From: Calditrichota bacterium
GTDB taxonomy: Bacteria; Zixibacteria; MSB-5A5; GN15; FEB-12
Assembly: GCA_030641085.1 (NCBI GenBank)
Contig: DAOWIC010000323.1
Location: forward strand, 1 to 29,924
Direction of reading: 5' to 3'
Length of the DNA: 29,924 bases
This document shows, one piece after another, positions 1-7,042 of the stretch. Every line of letters begins with the position of its first letter. Within the stretch, counting starts at the first letter, position 1. The notes under the pieces are model-generated. The model was given only the letters and a program-made list of their open reading frames with translations. It had not been told where the DNA came from and did not search any database. Position numbers and translations under genes: made by a program.

Positions 1-1
1 A

Positions 2-190
2 ATTTCCAAGGGCATCTTCTTTATAATCATCTACTCGCTCTCGTTTGTGTTGATGGCCCTCTTAATCGGTTTTATCACAACGCCGATTCTGTTCATCTAC
101 GGTATCTGGGACGCCTACAAATCGGCCGAAAAGATCAACCAGGATATCGCCCAGCGATCGGCCTTCCATAACGGCCCGGGGGTTAATTAA
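2..190 (+). CDS. C-terminal end of a small membrane protein (5' truncated)
   Basis: The window opens inside a coding frame that starts before base 1, reads 62 residues and ends with TAA. It begins with a hydrophobic stretch of about 35 residues (FFIIIYSLSFVLMALLIG, then FITTPILFIYGIW), which would make one or two membrane segments. A short polar tail follows (DAYKSAEKINQDIAQRS). The order of hydrophobic hairpin, then IWDAYKSAEKIN, resembles small inner-membrane proteins of the TM2/DUF type, but too little is present to name a family. No function is assigned. The frame is clean and its composition matches the neighbours, so I think it is a real gene end. Confidence 0.6.
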   Translation: MSKGIFFIIIYSLSFVLMALLIGFITTPILFIYGIWDAYKSAEKINQDIAQRSAFHNGPGVN

Positions 191-268
191 CATAACCTGA
201 CAACCGGCGGCCAACCGACGCTTTTTTCGTCCGGCAGTTGCCGGCGTTGTCCGTGACTATACGAATAG

Positions 269-283
269 ATATCGATTCGATAT
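269..283. promoter_or_regulatory. 7-1-7 perfect palindrome, possible operator of the GYD gene
   Basis: ATATCGA and TCGATAT flank a single central T, 33 bases upstream of the GYD start codon. The site lies where promoter elements would be expected; a weak -35-like TTGTCC is at 247-252. A short symmetric AT-rich site of this kind could bind a dimeric repressor. No family consensus was recognised. Confidence 0.3.
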
Positions 284-315
284 AGCTGCAGTACCAAAAC
301 TGAAGGAGGCAGAAA

Positions 316-612
316 ATGGCGACATTCATGTTAATGACCAAGCTCTCTCCGGATATCACCGCCCAGATGAAAAACCGGGCCGAGGTCGGTCGCGCCTGGC
401 TGGAGCAGGTGAAAAAGAAATGCCCGGAGGTGAAGTTTCTTGCCCATTATGGACTGCTCGGACCGTTCGATTTCTGCGATATCTACGAGGCTCCCGATGC
501 CGAGACGGCGGCGAAAGTGTCGATGATCAGTCTTTCCAACGGCGCGCTGCAGGCCGAAAGCTGGATGGCGATACCGTATAAGCGGATTGTTGAGCTGGCG
601 ACCGAGATTTAG
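316..612 (+). CDS. GYD domain protein
   Basis: This 98-residue protein fills the usual size of the GYD family (PF08734). The family pattern is visible: MATFMLMTKLSPD at the N-terminus, FLAHYGLLGPFDFCDIYEAPD in the middle (the family typically shows a YxLLGxYDxVxIxEAPD pattern), then a segment on changes between successive values and a conserved proline near the end (AIPYKRIVEL). Biochemical function in this family is not established; these are small soluble alpha/beta proteins with a ferredoxin-like appearance. The start is well supported by AGGAGG seven bases before ATG. It is followed after 51 bp by coaX, but a good promoter lies between them, so the two need not share a transcript. Confidence 0.85.
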   Translation: MATFMLMTKLSPDITAQMKNRAEVGRAWLEQVKKKCPEVKFLAHYGLLGPFDFCDIYEAPDAETAAKVSMISLSNGALQAESWMAIPYKRIVELATEI

Positions 613-629
613 CCGCCTGCAGCCGGTGG

Positions 630-657
630 TTGACATTACCGACCTGATACTTATATT
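630..657 (+). promoter_or_regulatory. sigma70-type promoter abutting coaX
   Basis: TTGACA at 630-635 and TATATT at 652-657 are separated by 16 bases. A start about seven bases past the -10 box would fall on or beside the coaX ATG at 664. No Shine-Dalgarno sequence is visible before that ATG, which is consistent with a leaderless or nearly leaderless mRNA. Confidence 0.55.
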
Positions 658-663
658 CCGTCT

Positions 664-1428
664 ATGCTGATCGCAATCGACATTGGCAACACCAACATAG
701 TCATCGGCCTGTATAGGGGCACGACACTCAAAGATCATTTCCGCGTATCATCGCGGCGTGATCTGACCGACGACGAGACCGGCTTTTTTCTGACCGCCTG
801 GCTGAGTCGGATGAATCTGACCAACGAGCAGATCGATGCCGTGGTCGTCTGTTCCGTAGTGCCGATCTTGACTCGGACTTTCGAGACGGTCGCCAGAAAA
901 CATCTCGGATGCATGCCGACCATGGTCTCCTGCCGTCTTAAGCTTCCGATCACAATCGAGATTGACCAGCCGGATCAGATTGGAGCTGACCGCATTGCCA
1001 ACGCCGCCGCCGGTTTTGAGAAATATGGCGGTCCGCTGATAATTGTCGATTTCGGCACCGCCACGACATTCGATGTGATTAGCGAAAAGGGCGCCTATAT
1101 CGGCGGCGTGATTATTCCCGGACCGGAGACCTCGATGGCGGAGTTGTCGAAAAAGGCGGCGCGCCTGTTTGAGATTCGGATCGAGCCGCCCGATACGGTA
1201 GTCGGCAAATCGACCGCGGGCGCGCTGAAATCGGGATTGTTTTACGGCACGGTCGGGCAGGTCGATCACATTATCGACCGGATCATAGCCGAAACCGGTT
1301 TTACCGGTTGTCGGATTATCGCCACCGGCGGTTTCGCGCGTGGTCTCGAGCATTACTCGCAACATATCAAGCTGGTGGAGCCGACCCTTACACTGGAAGG
1401 GCTGCGTATAATCAACGCTCTCAATTAG
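664..1428 (+). CDS. coaX: Type III pantothenate kinase
   Basis: CoaX phosphorylates pantothenate, the first step of coenzyme A synthesis, in the cytoplasm. The 254-residue length is typical. Family motifs appear in order: the N-terminal nucleotide-binding DIGNTN (residues 6-11), PDQIGADR with the conserved GADR (107-110), DFGTATT (129-135), GGVIIPG (147-153), ATGGFA (220-225) and LTLEGL (242-247). These are the hallmarks of the ASKHA-fold type III enzyme rather than the E. coli CoaA type. The ATG is chosen because the DIGNTN motif follows at the usual distance. The promoter at 630-657 ends so close to it that translation may be leaderless. BirA, a common neighbour of coaX, is not seen here. 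Confidence 0.95.
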   Translation: MLIAIDIGNTNIVIGLYRGTTLKDHFRVSSRRDLTDDETGFFLTAWLSRMNLTNEQIDAVVVCSVVPILTRTFETVARKHLGCMPTMVSCRLKLPITIEIDQPDQIGADRIANAAAGFEKYGGPLIIVDFGTATTFDVISEKGAYIGGVIIPGPETSMAELSKKAARLFEIRIEPPDTVVGKSTAGALKSGLFYGTVGQVDHIIDRIIAETGFTGCRIIATGGFARGLEHYSQHIKLVEPTLTLEGLRIINALN

Positions 1429-1451
1429 CAAATCCCGCGGATTAACCGAAT

Positions 1452-1481
1452 AAAAAAAGGCGCTCGCGAGAGCGCCTTTTT
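1452..1481. terminator. Bidirectional rho-independent terminator
   Basis: A perfect seven-base stem (GGCGCTC / GAGCGCC, loop GCGA) is flanked by seven As on the left and five Ts on the right. It can therefore stop transcription from both sides. It lies between the converging coaX and cysteine desulfurase-like genes. Confidence 0.9.
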
Positions 1482-1498
1482 CATTCTTCGAATCTATA

Positions 1499-2923
1499 TC
1501 ACATCTGGTAGTACTGCTGGAAATCAAGCGCGTACCCTTTCGGCGTAAACTCGCCCTTCTCTTTGTTCAGTTCCCACTCCTTGTGATAATCACCGGCGTC
1601 GATCTTTTTGACCATCTCGATAAAGCGGTCAATTTCTTCTTTGGTGTTATACAGACCGAACGAGGTGCGAATCGTGCCCGGTATCTGCGAACGGTCGCGG
1701 TTGAGGATCTGCCGCTCGAGTTCGGCCGAGGCGTCATCATCAACCTCCAGCAACTCCTTCACATAGGTATGGGCGCAGAAACATCCGGAGCGTACCCCGA
1801 TCGCCCCCTCGTAGCTCAGGATAGCCGCGGTCAGGGCATGCGGAATGTCGCCGACATTCATCGAGATAACCGCCAGGCGGTTCTCGGCGTTTTTCGGATC
1901 CGTGTCGCCGTAGATCGTCACCGACGGTATTTGAGCCAGCCTTTCAAGCGCGTAGGCAACCATCTCCGATTCATGACGGATTATGTCCTCCCAGCCGACC
2001 GCCTGAATAAGCCGGATTATTTTCGCCAGAGCCACCACGCCGATAATATTAGGGGTGCCGGCCTCTTCCTTTTCCGGGAGGTCGGTCCAGTAGGCGTTTT
2101 CGAGAGTAACGATATCCACTACGCCGCCGCCGACGGTCTCCGGATCACCCTCCTCGAATGCCGCCTTCTCGCCGACCAGCACGCCGATCCCGAACGGGGC
2201 ATACATCTTGTGGGCGGAAAAACAGAGGTAGTCAATCTTGTGCTGTGGGTCATGCGGCTTCATATCGACCGGGCGATGCGGCACAAGCTGAGCGCCGTCG
2301 ACTAAAATCTTGGCGCCGATCCGGTGGGTCTCGCGGGCGTAGAAGTCGATGTCGCTGATATAGCCGGTGACATTCGACGCGCCGGTGATCGCCACCAGCT
2401 TGATGCGCGAGCCGAATTTCTCCAGATTGGCGAGAAAATCCTCTTTCGAAATGGTCCCGTCCGGGTTCAACCCGACATGCTGAACCGGCCCCACCTGACG
2501 CCAGGGCAGTTCGTTGGAATGGTGCTCCATCAGGGTGGTCAGAATAATACCGTCGTCATCGAGCGGGACGCGATGGGCCAGTTTGTTGATCGCTTCGGTG
2601 GAATTCTTGGTAAAGATGACCACCTGTTGGTCGAGGTCGGCGCCGATAAATTCGGCGATAATTTCGCGCGATTTCTCAAACGCCCAACTGGCCAGTTGTG
2701 ATTTGAAGCCGGTCCCGCGGTGAACATTGGAGTACCATCGCAAAAACGAAGTGACCGAGTCGGCAATGACGGAAAAAGTTGGTGTTGAGGCAGCGTTGTC
2801 GAAGTTAATATATCTCATCGGTCCATGCAGAGTCGGCACGACTGTTTCCGCACCCAGCAGCATGTCCGGCAAATCGTTAATGGAAATCTTCATATTCTTA
2901 TCAAGGCCAACTGGTGATGTCAT
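1499..2923 (-). CDS. Class V aminotransferase / cysteine desulfurase-like enzyme
   Basis: This is a pyridoxal-phosphate enzyme of the class V aminotransferase fold, about 474 residues. The landmarks are INFDNAAST near residue 40, the PLP-stacking region MEHHSNELPW (about 132-141), VDGAQ with the PLP aspartate (Asp209), SAHKMYAPFG with the PLP lysine (Lys239), and GVRSGCFCAHTY with a cysteine (Cys383) where SufS/NifS-type enzymes carry the persulfide cysteine. Desulfuration of cysteine is thus possible, but no suf, isc or tRNA-thiolation genes are nearby, so the partner is unknown. The frame stays open upstream into the previous gene. I chose the ATG at 2923 because GGAG lies seven bases before it; 2929 and 2893 are alternatives. 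It sits 79 bp behind the glycosyltransferase gene and may share its transcript. Confidence 0.85.
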   Translation of the reverse strand: MTSPVGLDKNMKISINDLPDMLLGAETVVPTLHGPMRYINFDNAASTPTFSVIADSVTSFLRWYSNVHRGTGFKSQLASWAFEKSREIIAEFIGADLDQQVVIFTKNSTEAINKLAHRVPLDDDGIILTTLMEHHSNELPWRQVGPVQHVGLNPDGTISKEDFLANLEKFGSRIKLVAITGASNVTGYISDIDFYARETHRIGAKILVDGAQLVPHRPVDMKPHDPQHKIDYLCFSAHKMYAPFGIGVLVGEKAAFEEGDPETVGGGVVDIVTLENAYWTDLPEKEEAGTPNIIGVVALAKIIRLIQAVGWEDIIRHESEMVAYALERLAQIPSVTIYGDTDPKNAENRLAVISMNVGDIPHALTAAILSYEGAIGVRSGCFCAHTYVKELLEVDDDASAELERQILNRDRSQIPGTIRTSFGLYNTKEEIDRFIEMVKKIDAGDYHKEWELNKEKGEFTPKGYALDFQQYYQM

Positions 2924-3002
2924 GTACATACTCCGCTCTTGGAATTTATTGCTGGTGCAATATAGATAAAACGATCTGGATGCGAAAGAGAATATGGGTG
3001 GC

Positions 3003-4214
3003 TTAAAGCTTACTGAGCGTGGACATGTATTCATCTGCCCACTTCTGGCGCCGGTGGTGGCGATAGGAATGCTCGTGGTACTTGCGGCCAAGGTCCTCGC
3101 CGTCGATCCGACCCGATTTCAGCTTGAGGATCAACTCGCTAAGCTGCTGGGGATCGTCGGTGCGGAAATGCAGGGCGCCGCCGGCTTTTTCAAGCTCCCG
3201 AACTGCTTCGCCATCGGTCGAACCGAAGACAATCGGCCGCCCGGAGGCCATGTACTCAAATAGTTTGCACGGGAAAGTGCCCTTGGTGACCGGCACTTCC
3301 TTCAGGCTCTCCACAAGGACATCGCTCGCCTTGAGAAAATAGGGTATGGTTTCCAGCGGCTGCAGCCCGATAAAACCGACATTTTTCAACCCGTAATCAC
3401 GCACCATCCCCTCCAGAACCTGCTTCTTCTGCCCGTCGCCGATAAAGGCGAAGTAGATATCCGGATGGTCGTTCAATTGACGCGCCGCCTCAATCACAGT
3501 TTCCAGCGAATGGGCCCAGCCGAGCGTACCGGCGTAAAGAATGAGAAACTTCTCTTCCCATCCGAAGCGCCTGCGAATACCGTTGGAGTCGGCGTTGATA
3601 AACTCCTCGGAGACACCGGATTTGATGGTAAGCACCTTATCACTCGGGATCCCGATCTGCCCGAGATATTCGGTGATGCCGTCGGTGACCGAAACGATTT
3701 TGTCCGCCTTGCGGTAGAGCCAGTGCATGAACCGCTTGAGCGCACGAGTAAACAGCGAGCGATTCAGGTTGCCGAAATCCTCGCTCGATTCCGGCTGGAG
3801 ATCGCGGATCTCAAGGACAAATTTGCATTTGCGCAGGCGGCTTAGGATCCAGCCGATAACCGGGGTGGTAACCGGCGGCGAGGAGGCGATGAGCAAATCG
3901 AAGTTATCCTTCAGCCTGAAAGAATTGAATATGGCCGACATCAGAAAAGTAATAAAGCCGACCATCCGCTTTCCGGGCTGACTGTTAGAGGCCGGCAAGA
4001 CCCAACTTCGATAAACCTGGACGCCGTCCATATCTTCGTGGTAGAAGAACTTGCCCCGATATTTTTCAGGTACAATTCCGTCCGGGTAATTGGGCATACC
4101 GGTGAGTACCGATACGCGATTCCCCCCCCGAACGAAATGCTGGGCAAATTCAAAGAGGCGTCTGGTCGCTCCCCTCTCCGGAGGAAAATGCTGAGTGATT
4201 ATGAGAATATTCAT
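3003..4214 (-). CDS. Glycosyltransferase family 4 (WbuB/WcaI-like)
   Basis: This 403-residue GT-B fold glycosyltransferase shows the N-terminal MNILIITQHFPPERGATRR with its glycine/arginine loop, PNYPDGIVPEKYRG, and VYRSWVLPASN, as in WbuB-like enzymes of O-antigen or capsule clusters. The C-terminal half carries the donor-site region: ILYAGTLGWAHSLETVIEAA, FIGDGQKK, and GTFPCKLFEYMASGRPIV, with the E/K residues that bind the nucleotide sugar. It probably transfers a sugar from a nucleotide donor during surface polysaccharide synthesis. Acceptor and sugar cannot be read from the sequence, and no other polysaccharide genes lie here. A TTG two codons upstream (4220) could also start it; neither has a clear Shine-Dalgarno sequence. 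Confidence 0.87.
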   Translation of the reverse strand: MNILIITQHFPPERGATRRLFEFAQHFVRGGNRVSVLTGMPNYPDGIVPEKYRGKFFYHEDMDGVQVYRSWVLPASNSQPGKRMVGFITFLMSAIFNSFRLKDNFDLLIASSPPVTTPVIGWILSRLRKCKFVLEIRDLQPESSEDFGNLNRSLFTRALKRFMHWLYRKADKIVSVTDGITEYLGQIGIPSDKVLTIKSGVSEEFINADSNGIRRRFGWEEKFLILYAGTLGWAHSLETVIEAARQLNDHPDIYFAFIGDGQKKQVLEGMVRDYGLKNVGFIGLQPLETIPYFLKASDVLVESLKEVPVTKGTFPCKLFEYMASGRPIVFGSTDGEAVRELEKAGGALHFRTDDPQQLSELILKLKSGRIDGEDLGRKYHEHSYRHHRRQKWADEYMSTLSKL

Positions 4215-4302
4215 ATCCAACCGTTCGTAAACTTAAGAATTCCAAGGGCTTTTTGCAAGATATAATTGAGCCTTCAGAGTATTATTTTTTTCACTTAAAT
4301 GC

Positions 4303-4331
4303 TTGACTGTAACCAAAATCTCCGATATTTT
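4303..4331 (+). promoter_or_regulatory. Promoter of the cytochrome c gene
   Basis: TTGACT (4303-4308) and TATTTT (4326-4331) are 17 bases apart in an AT-rich stretch between divergent genes. The predicted start near 4338 gives a leader of about 65 bases before the cytochrome ATG. The same TTGACT-N17-TATTTT layout precedes the T9SS-tail gene on the other strand. Confidence 0.6.
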
Positions 4332-4402
4332 TGTCCCACTAAACGTGAAACTGAGAGAAGATCCAAGGGTATAAGCAGTAACTAACAACGGAGAGAGGTA
4401 AA

Positions 4403-4915
4403 ATGATCCGCAAATTCGTTATTTTCTCGACCCTGCTTCTGGCCATGGTTGCCTTTGTGGCCATGATGGCGTCTGCTGAAGAGGCCAAGCACGAATACGT
4501 GGGCAACAAAAAGTGCAAAGGCTGTCACAAGGACCAGTTTAAGGCCTGGGGCGAAACCACCCACGCCACGTCTTTTGACAAACTCAGCGACGAAGAAAAG
4601 GCCAAGCCGGAGTGCGCGAAGTGCCACACCAGCGGCACTATGGCCGATGGAACGCTCCTTGAGGGCGTGACCTGCGAAGGCTGCCACGGTCCGGGTTCGG
4701 ATTACAAATCGCCCAAGATCATGAGCAAGAAAAAATATAAGGCTGACAAAGAAGCTCAGCGCAAGCTCGCCCTTGAGGCCGGCCTGATTCTTCCGGGCGA
4801 GGCCGACTGCGTGACTTGCCACACCAAGGAAGGCAACACTAACTTTAAGCCTTTTGAATTCGAAAAGCGCAAAGGTGAAGTTCACCCGCCTGCTGTCGCA
4901 GAAGCCGAAAAATAA
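4403..4915 (+). CDS. Secreted tetraheme cytochrome c (cytochrome c554-like)
   Basis: This 170-residue periplasmic electron carrier has a signal peptide at residues 1-25 (hydrophobic core, then MMASA cut site). It carries four CxxCH heme c attachment sites: CKGCH (38-42), CAKCH (71-75), CEGCH (91-95) and CVTCH (136-140). The YVGNKKCKGCHKDQFKAWGETTHATSF stretch, starting at residue 32, fits the cytochrome c554 group (PF13435 style): a heme site followed by W, T and HAxSF. The HATSF histidine could be a distal ligand. The middle is rich in lysine (MSKKKYKADK), and the tail is charged. The RBS GAGAGG lies six bases before the ATG. The gene has its own promoter and terminator and appears monocistronic. 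Its redox partner is not in this window. Confidence 0.88.
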   Translation: MIRKFVIFSTLLLAMVAFVAMMASAEEAKHEYVGNKKCKGCHKDQFKAWGETTHATSFDKLSDEEKAKPECAKCHTSGTMADGTLLEGVTCEGCHGPGSDYKSPKIMSKKKYKADKEAQRKLALEAGLILPGEADCVTCHTKEGNTNFKPFEFEKRKGEVHPPAVAEAEK

Positions 4916-4938
4916 GCGGGCATTCGATTCAAAGCATG

Positions 4939-4968
4939 AAAAAAGCGGCCGATTGCGGCCGCTTTTTT
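4939..4968. terminator. Bidirectional rho-independent terminator
   Basis: A GC stem (GCGGCCG / CGGCCGC, loop ATTG) is flanked by six As and six Ts, so it works on either strand. It ends the cytochrome transcript from the left. It also ends the six-gene - strand block from the right. Confidence 0.9.
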
Positions 4969-4986
4969 GTGCAGTTTTTTGCCGAA

Positions 4987-5538
4987 TCATTCGGCCAGGG
5001 AGAAAGTGCGCACCGACACCCACTTGTTGTCCATCAGCGGCGTCACCAGATCAACCGCATCGGCGGTGAATTTCTCCTGCGACAGGCTGGAGACAATCGC
5101 CTCCTTGACAATCAGCACCCGGTGGCTCGAAACCTCACGCGCCACCACAACATGGGGTTTGAACTTCTTGAAGGGAATCGGAATCTCCAGCCGCGAGTAC
5201 AGTGAATAGTACAGATCGTTGAGGGTCTCATTCGGCATTGCCGACCAGTAGATTACAGGAGAGCCGGGATAGAAATCGCCGATCGAGTCCATCTCGACCG
5301 TGATTGCCCGGTGCAACCGCATTTCGTCGGTAATAACCGACGCCAGATCGTCGAGCGACCGGGTGGTCTCAAACGGAAATACCAGCGGAATATGGGCCGG
5401 CATCTGGCTGTAAACCGGGTCGTATTTCTCACGGATAGGCGAGATCAGATCATCGAGCACCGCGGGCAAAAATAGAACCAGCGCGTACTGTACATGGCGT
5501 CGCTCTTTTTCCGGTCCGAAATTGAAATAACTTTCCAT
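4987..5538 (-). CDS. 2H phosphoesterase / 2'-5' RNA ligase-like protein with altered motifs
   Basis: This 183-residue soluble protein has the outline of the LigT/2H family (PF13563 style): ALVLFLPAVLDDLISPIREKYDP, then AHIPLVFPFETT, and FKPHVVVAR in the second half. Active 2H enzymes carry two HxT or HxS motifs. Here the two histidines are present (His49, His129), but the third positions are proline (HIP) and valine (HVV). The histidines could still act as acid and base, but the usual phosphate-binding Thr/Ser are missing, so activity may be changed or lost. It is the last gene of the - strand block, 30 bp after the OmpA-family gene. No clear Shine-Dalgarno sequence precedes its ATG. Confidence 0.75.
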   Translation of the reverse strand: MESYFNFGPEKERRHVQYALVLFLPAVLDDLISPIREKYDPVYSQMPAHIPLVFPFETTRSLDDLASVITDEMRLHRAITVEMDSIGDFYPGSPVIYWSAMPNETLNDLYYSLYSRLEIPIPFKKFKPHVVVAREVSSHRVLIVKEAIVSSLSQEKFTADAVDLVTPLMDNKWVSVRTFSLAE

Positions 5539-5568
5539 GATAATCGAAAGGATCTATGCCGATAGCAT

Positions 5569-7014
5569 CTATTTGAAGAAGTTTATCTCGATTCTTCTGT
5601 TTTTGGCCCTGCCGGCGGCGGTACTGTTGTCGGCGACAAAATTGGTCTCGCCGCGACCGAATACTATTATTCGGGAAGCATCCACGCCGAATGTAATCAG
5701 GTACTCACGCACCCGCCCGGCTCGCTTTTTCGAGAGCTTCCGGTTGGCCGCGGTAGTACCAATATTGTCGGTGTAACCATTGATTTCAAGTCTGATTTCC
5801 GGGACAAAGTTCAGCACCCGCACCAGGCTCTTCAGCCGCTCCTGGTTGTTCGGATCGACCTCAAAAGAGCCGGGCTCGTAGTCGATATTGAGCACCATCG
5901 GCCGCGCCAGCATCGTCAGATCGATACATCCAAACTGGTCCACCTCGGCGCCGAAGAGCGTGTTCGGGCAGTCATCAAGGCCGTCCGGCACTCCGTCGGC
6001 ATCCCCGTCGAGCGGACAGCCGGATTCGTTAACATGAGCGCCGACCTGATTGAACGGGCAGGTATCGCGATAATCCGGGACTCCGTCAAAATCCGAGTCC
6101 ACCGGACAGCCGAATATATCCACCCGGCCGCCGGCGCGGCGGTCGGTATCCGGGCAGTCATCCAGCCCATCCGAGACCCCGTCGCCGTCCGAATCGAGCG
6201 AGCAGCCGTCGCGGTCGACAATTATGCCGAAGCGCGTGTTTTCGCACTGGTCACGGCTGTCGGAAACCCCGTCGCCGTCGGAGTCAATCGATCGGGTCGG
6301 CAGGTCCTCATCATCGGCAGGCGCAACTGTCGCCCAGCTTCTGTCGGAGCGCCAGCCGCTTTTTGCCGCCCGGTCGCCGAAATGGATCGTCAGCGAGACA
6401 TAGCTCCCCAGTTGCCAGCGATGGCGAGTGTCTGACACGGTCGTGGCGAACTCCGCCCCGGCGCCGCTGAGATAATCGGCCTGAAAATCGAGATTGAGAG
6501 CGACTGTCTCGGTCAAAAAGAGACTGAGACCGCCACCGCCGGTAAAGAATATCTCCGAAGCGGAATAATCAAGCTGCTCGTTGTGCGGGCCGCTGACATC
6601 CAGAATCGTATCGCCTACCGGCTCGACCATTTTCCAGATCATCAGCCCGCCCCCGAGATCGAGCGAAAGGTTGGCGCGGCTCTGCCATGAGAACAGCAGG
6701 TGGCGAAAAGTCATGCTAAGACGGGTCGCACGCCACTGTTCGGTGGCCATCTCTTTGTCGCCGCCAATGGCGAATATCGTATTGGCTGATGTGTCGTTGA
6801 AATTGCGGTGCACACTCAGATCGAAATCGAGCAGCCACTGGTCGCCCAGACGGTAGCCGACACTGCCGCCCCAGCTATCCTGCAGCGTAAACTTGTCGAC
6901 ATCGCCGCCGGATATCGTAGTCAAACCGCCCTTGAAACCGAGATAATATTCGTAGTCGCTCGCAAACGCGCTGGGCACAAGCAGTATCAAAAGTATGGCA
7001 ATCAAACGCAGCAT
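5569..7014 (-). CDS. OmpA-family outer-membrane protein with TSP3 repeats
   Basis: The protein has about 481 residues. A signal peptide (MLRLIAILLILLVPSAFAS) is followed by a region of alternating hydrophobic residues (about 21-235), which is probably an eight-stranded-type barrel (YYLGFKGGLTTI, WGGSVGYRLGDQWLLDFDLS). Residues about 240-362 contain thrombospondin type 3 calcium repeats (DSDGDGVSDSRDQC, DSDGDGVSDGLDDCPDT, DSDFDGVPDYRDTCP, DGDADGVPDGLDDCPNT). The C-terminal OmpA domain (about 375-481) shows INGYTDNIG, NRKLSKKRAGRVREYL and GRAKNRRIEI, which bind peptidoglycan. The stiff calcium linker between barrel and wall-binding domain is typical of OprF-like proteins of the FCB group. The frame extends upstream, but the ATG at 7014 starts the signal peptide and has a weak AGG. 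It is 28 bp after the SpoIID gene. Confidence 0.92.
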   Translation of the reverse strand: MLRLIAILLILLVPSAFASDYEYYLGFKGGLTTISGGDVDKFTLQDSWGGSVGYRLGDQWLLDFDLSVHRNFNDTSANTIFAIGGDKEMATEQWRATRLSMTFRHLLFSWQSRANLSLDLGGGLMIWKMVEPVGDTILDVSGPHNEQLDYSASEIFFTGGGGLSLFLTETVALNLDFQADYLSGAGAEFATTVSDTRHRWQLGSYVSLTIHFGDRAAKSGWRSDRSWATVAPADDEDLPTRSIDSDGDGVSDSRDQCENTRFGIIVDRDGCSLDSDGDGVSDGLDDCPDTDRRAGGRVDIFGCPVDSDFDGVPDYRDTCPFNQVGAHVNESGCPLDGDADGVPDGLDDCPNTLFGAEVDQFGCIDLTMLARPMVLNIDYEPGSFEVDPNNQERLKSLVRVLNFVPEIRLEINGYTDNIGTTAANRKLSKKRAGRVREYLITFGVDASRIIVFGRGETNFVADNSTAAGRAKNRRIEINFFK

Positions 7015-7042
7015 CGGACACCTGTTGGTTTCATGGTCGGTT

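Noticed and set aside
231..244. Short inverted repeat (CCGGCAGTTGCCGG) after the first partial gene
   Set aside because: The stem is only five to six bases and no U-tract follows on the correct side, so a terminator call is not supported.
2924..3091. N-terminal extension of the cysteine desulfurase-like gene
   Set aside because: It would overlap the end of the glycosyltransferase gene and has no homology-like features; GGAG supports a start at 2923.
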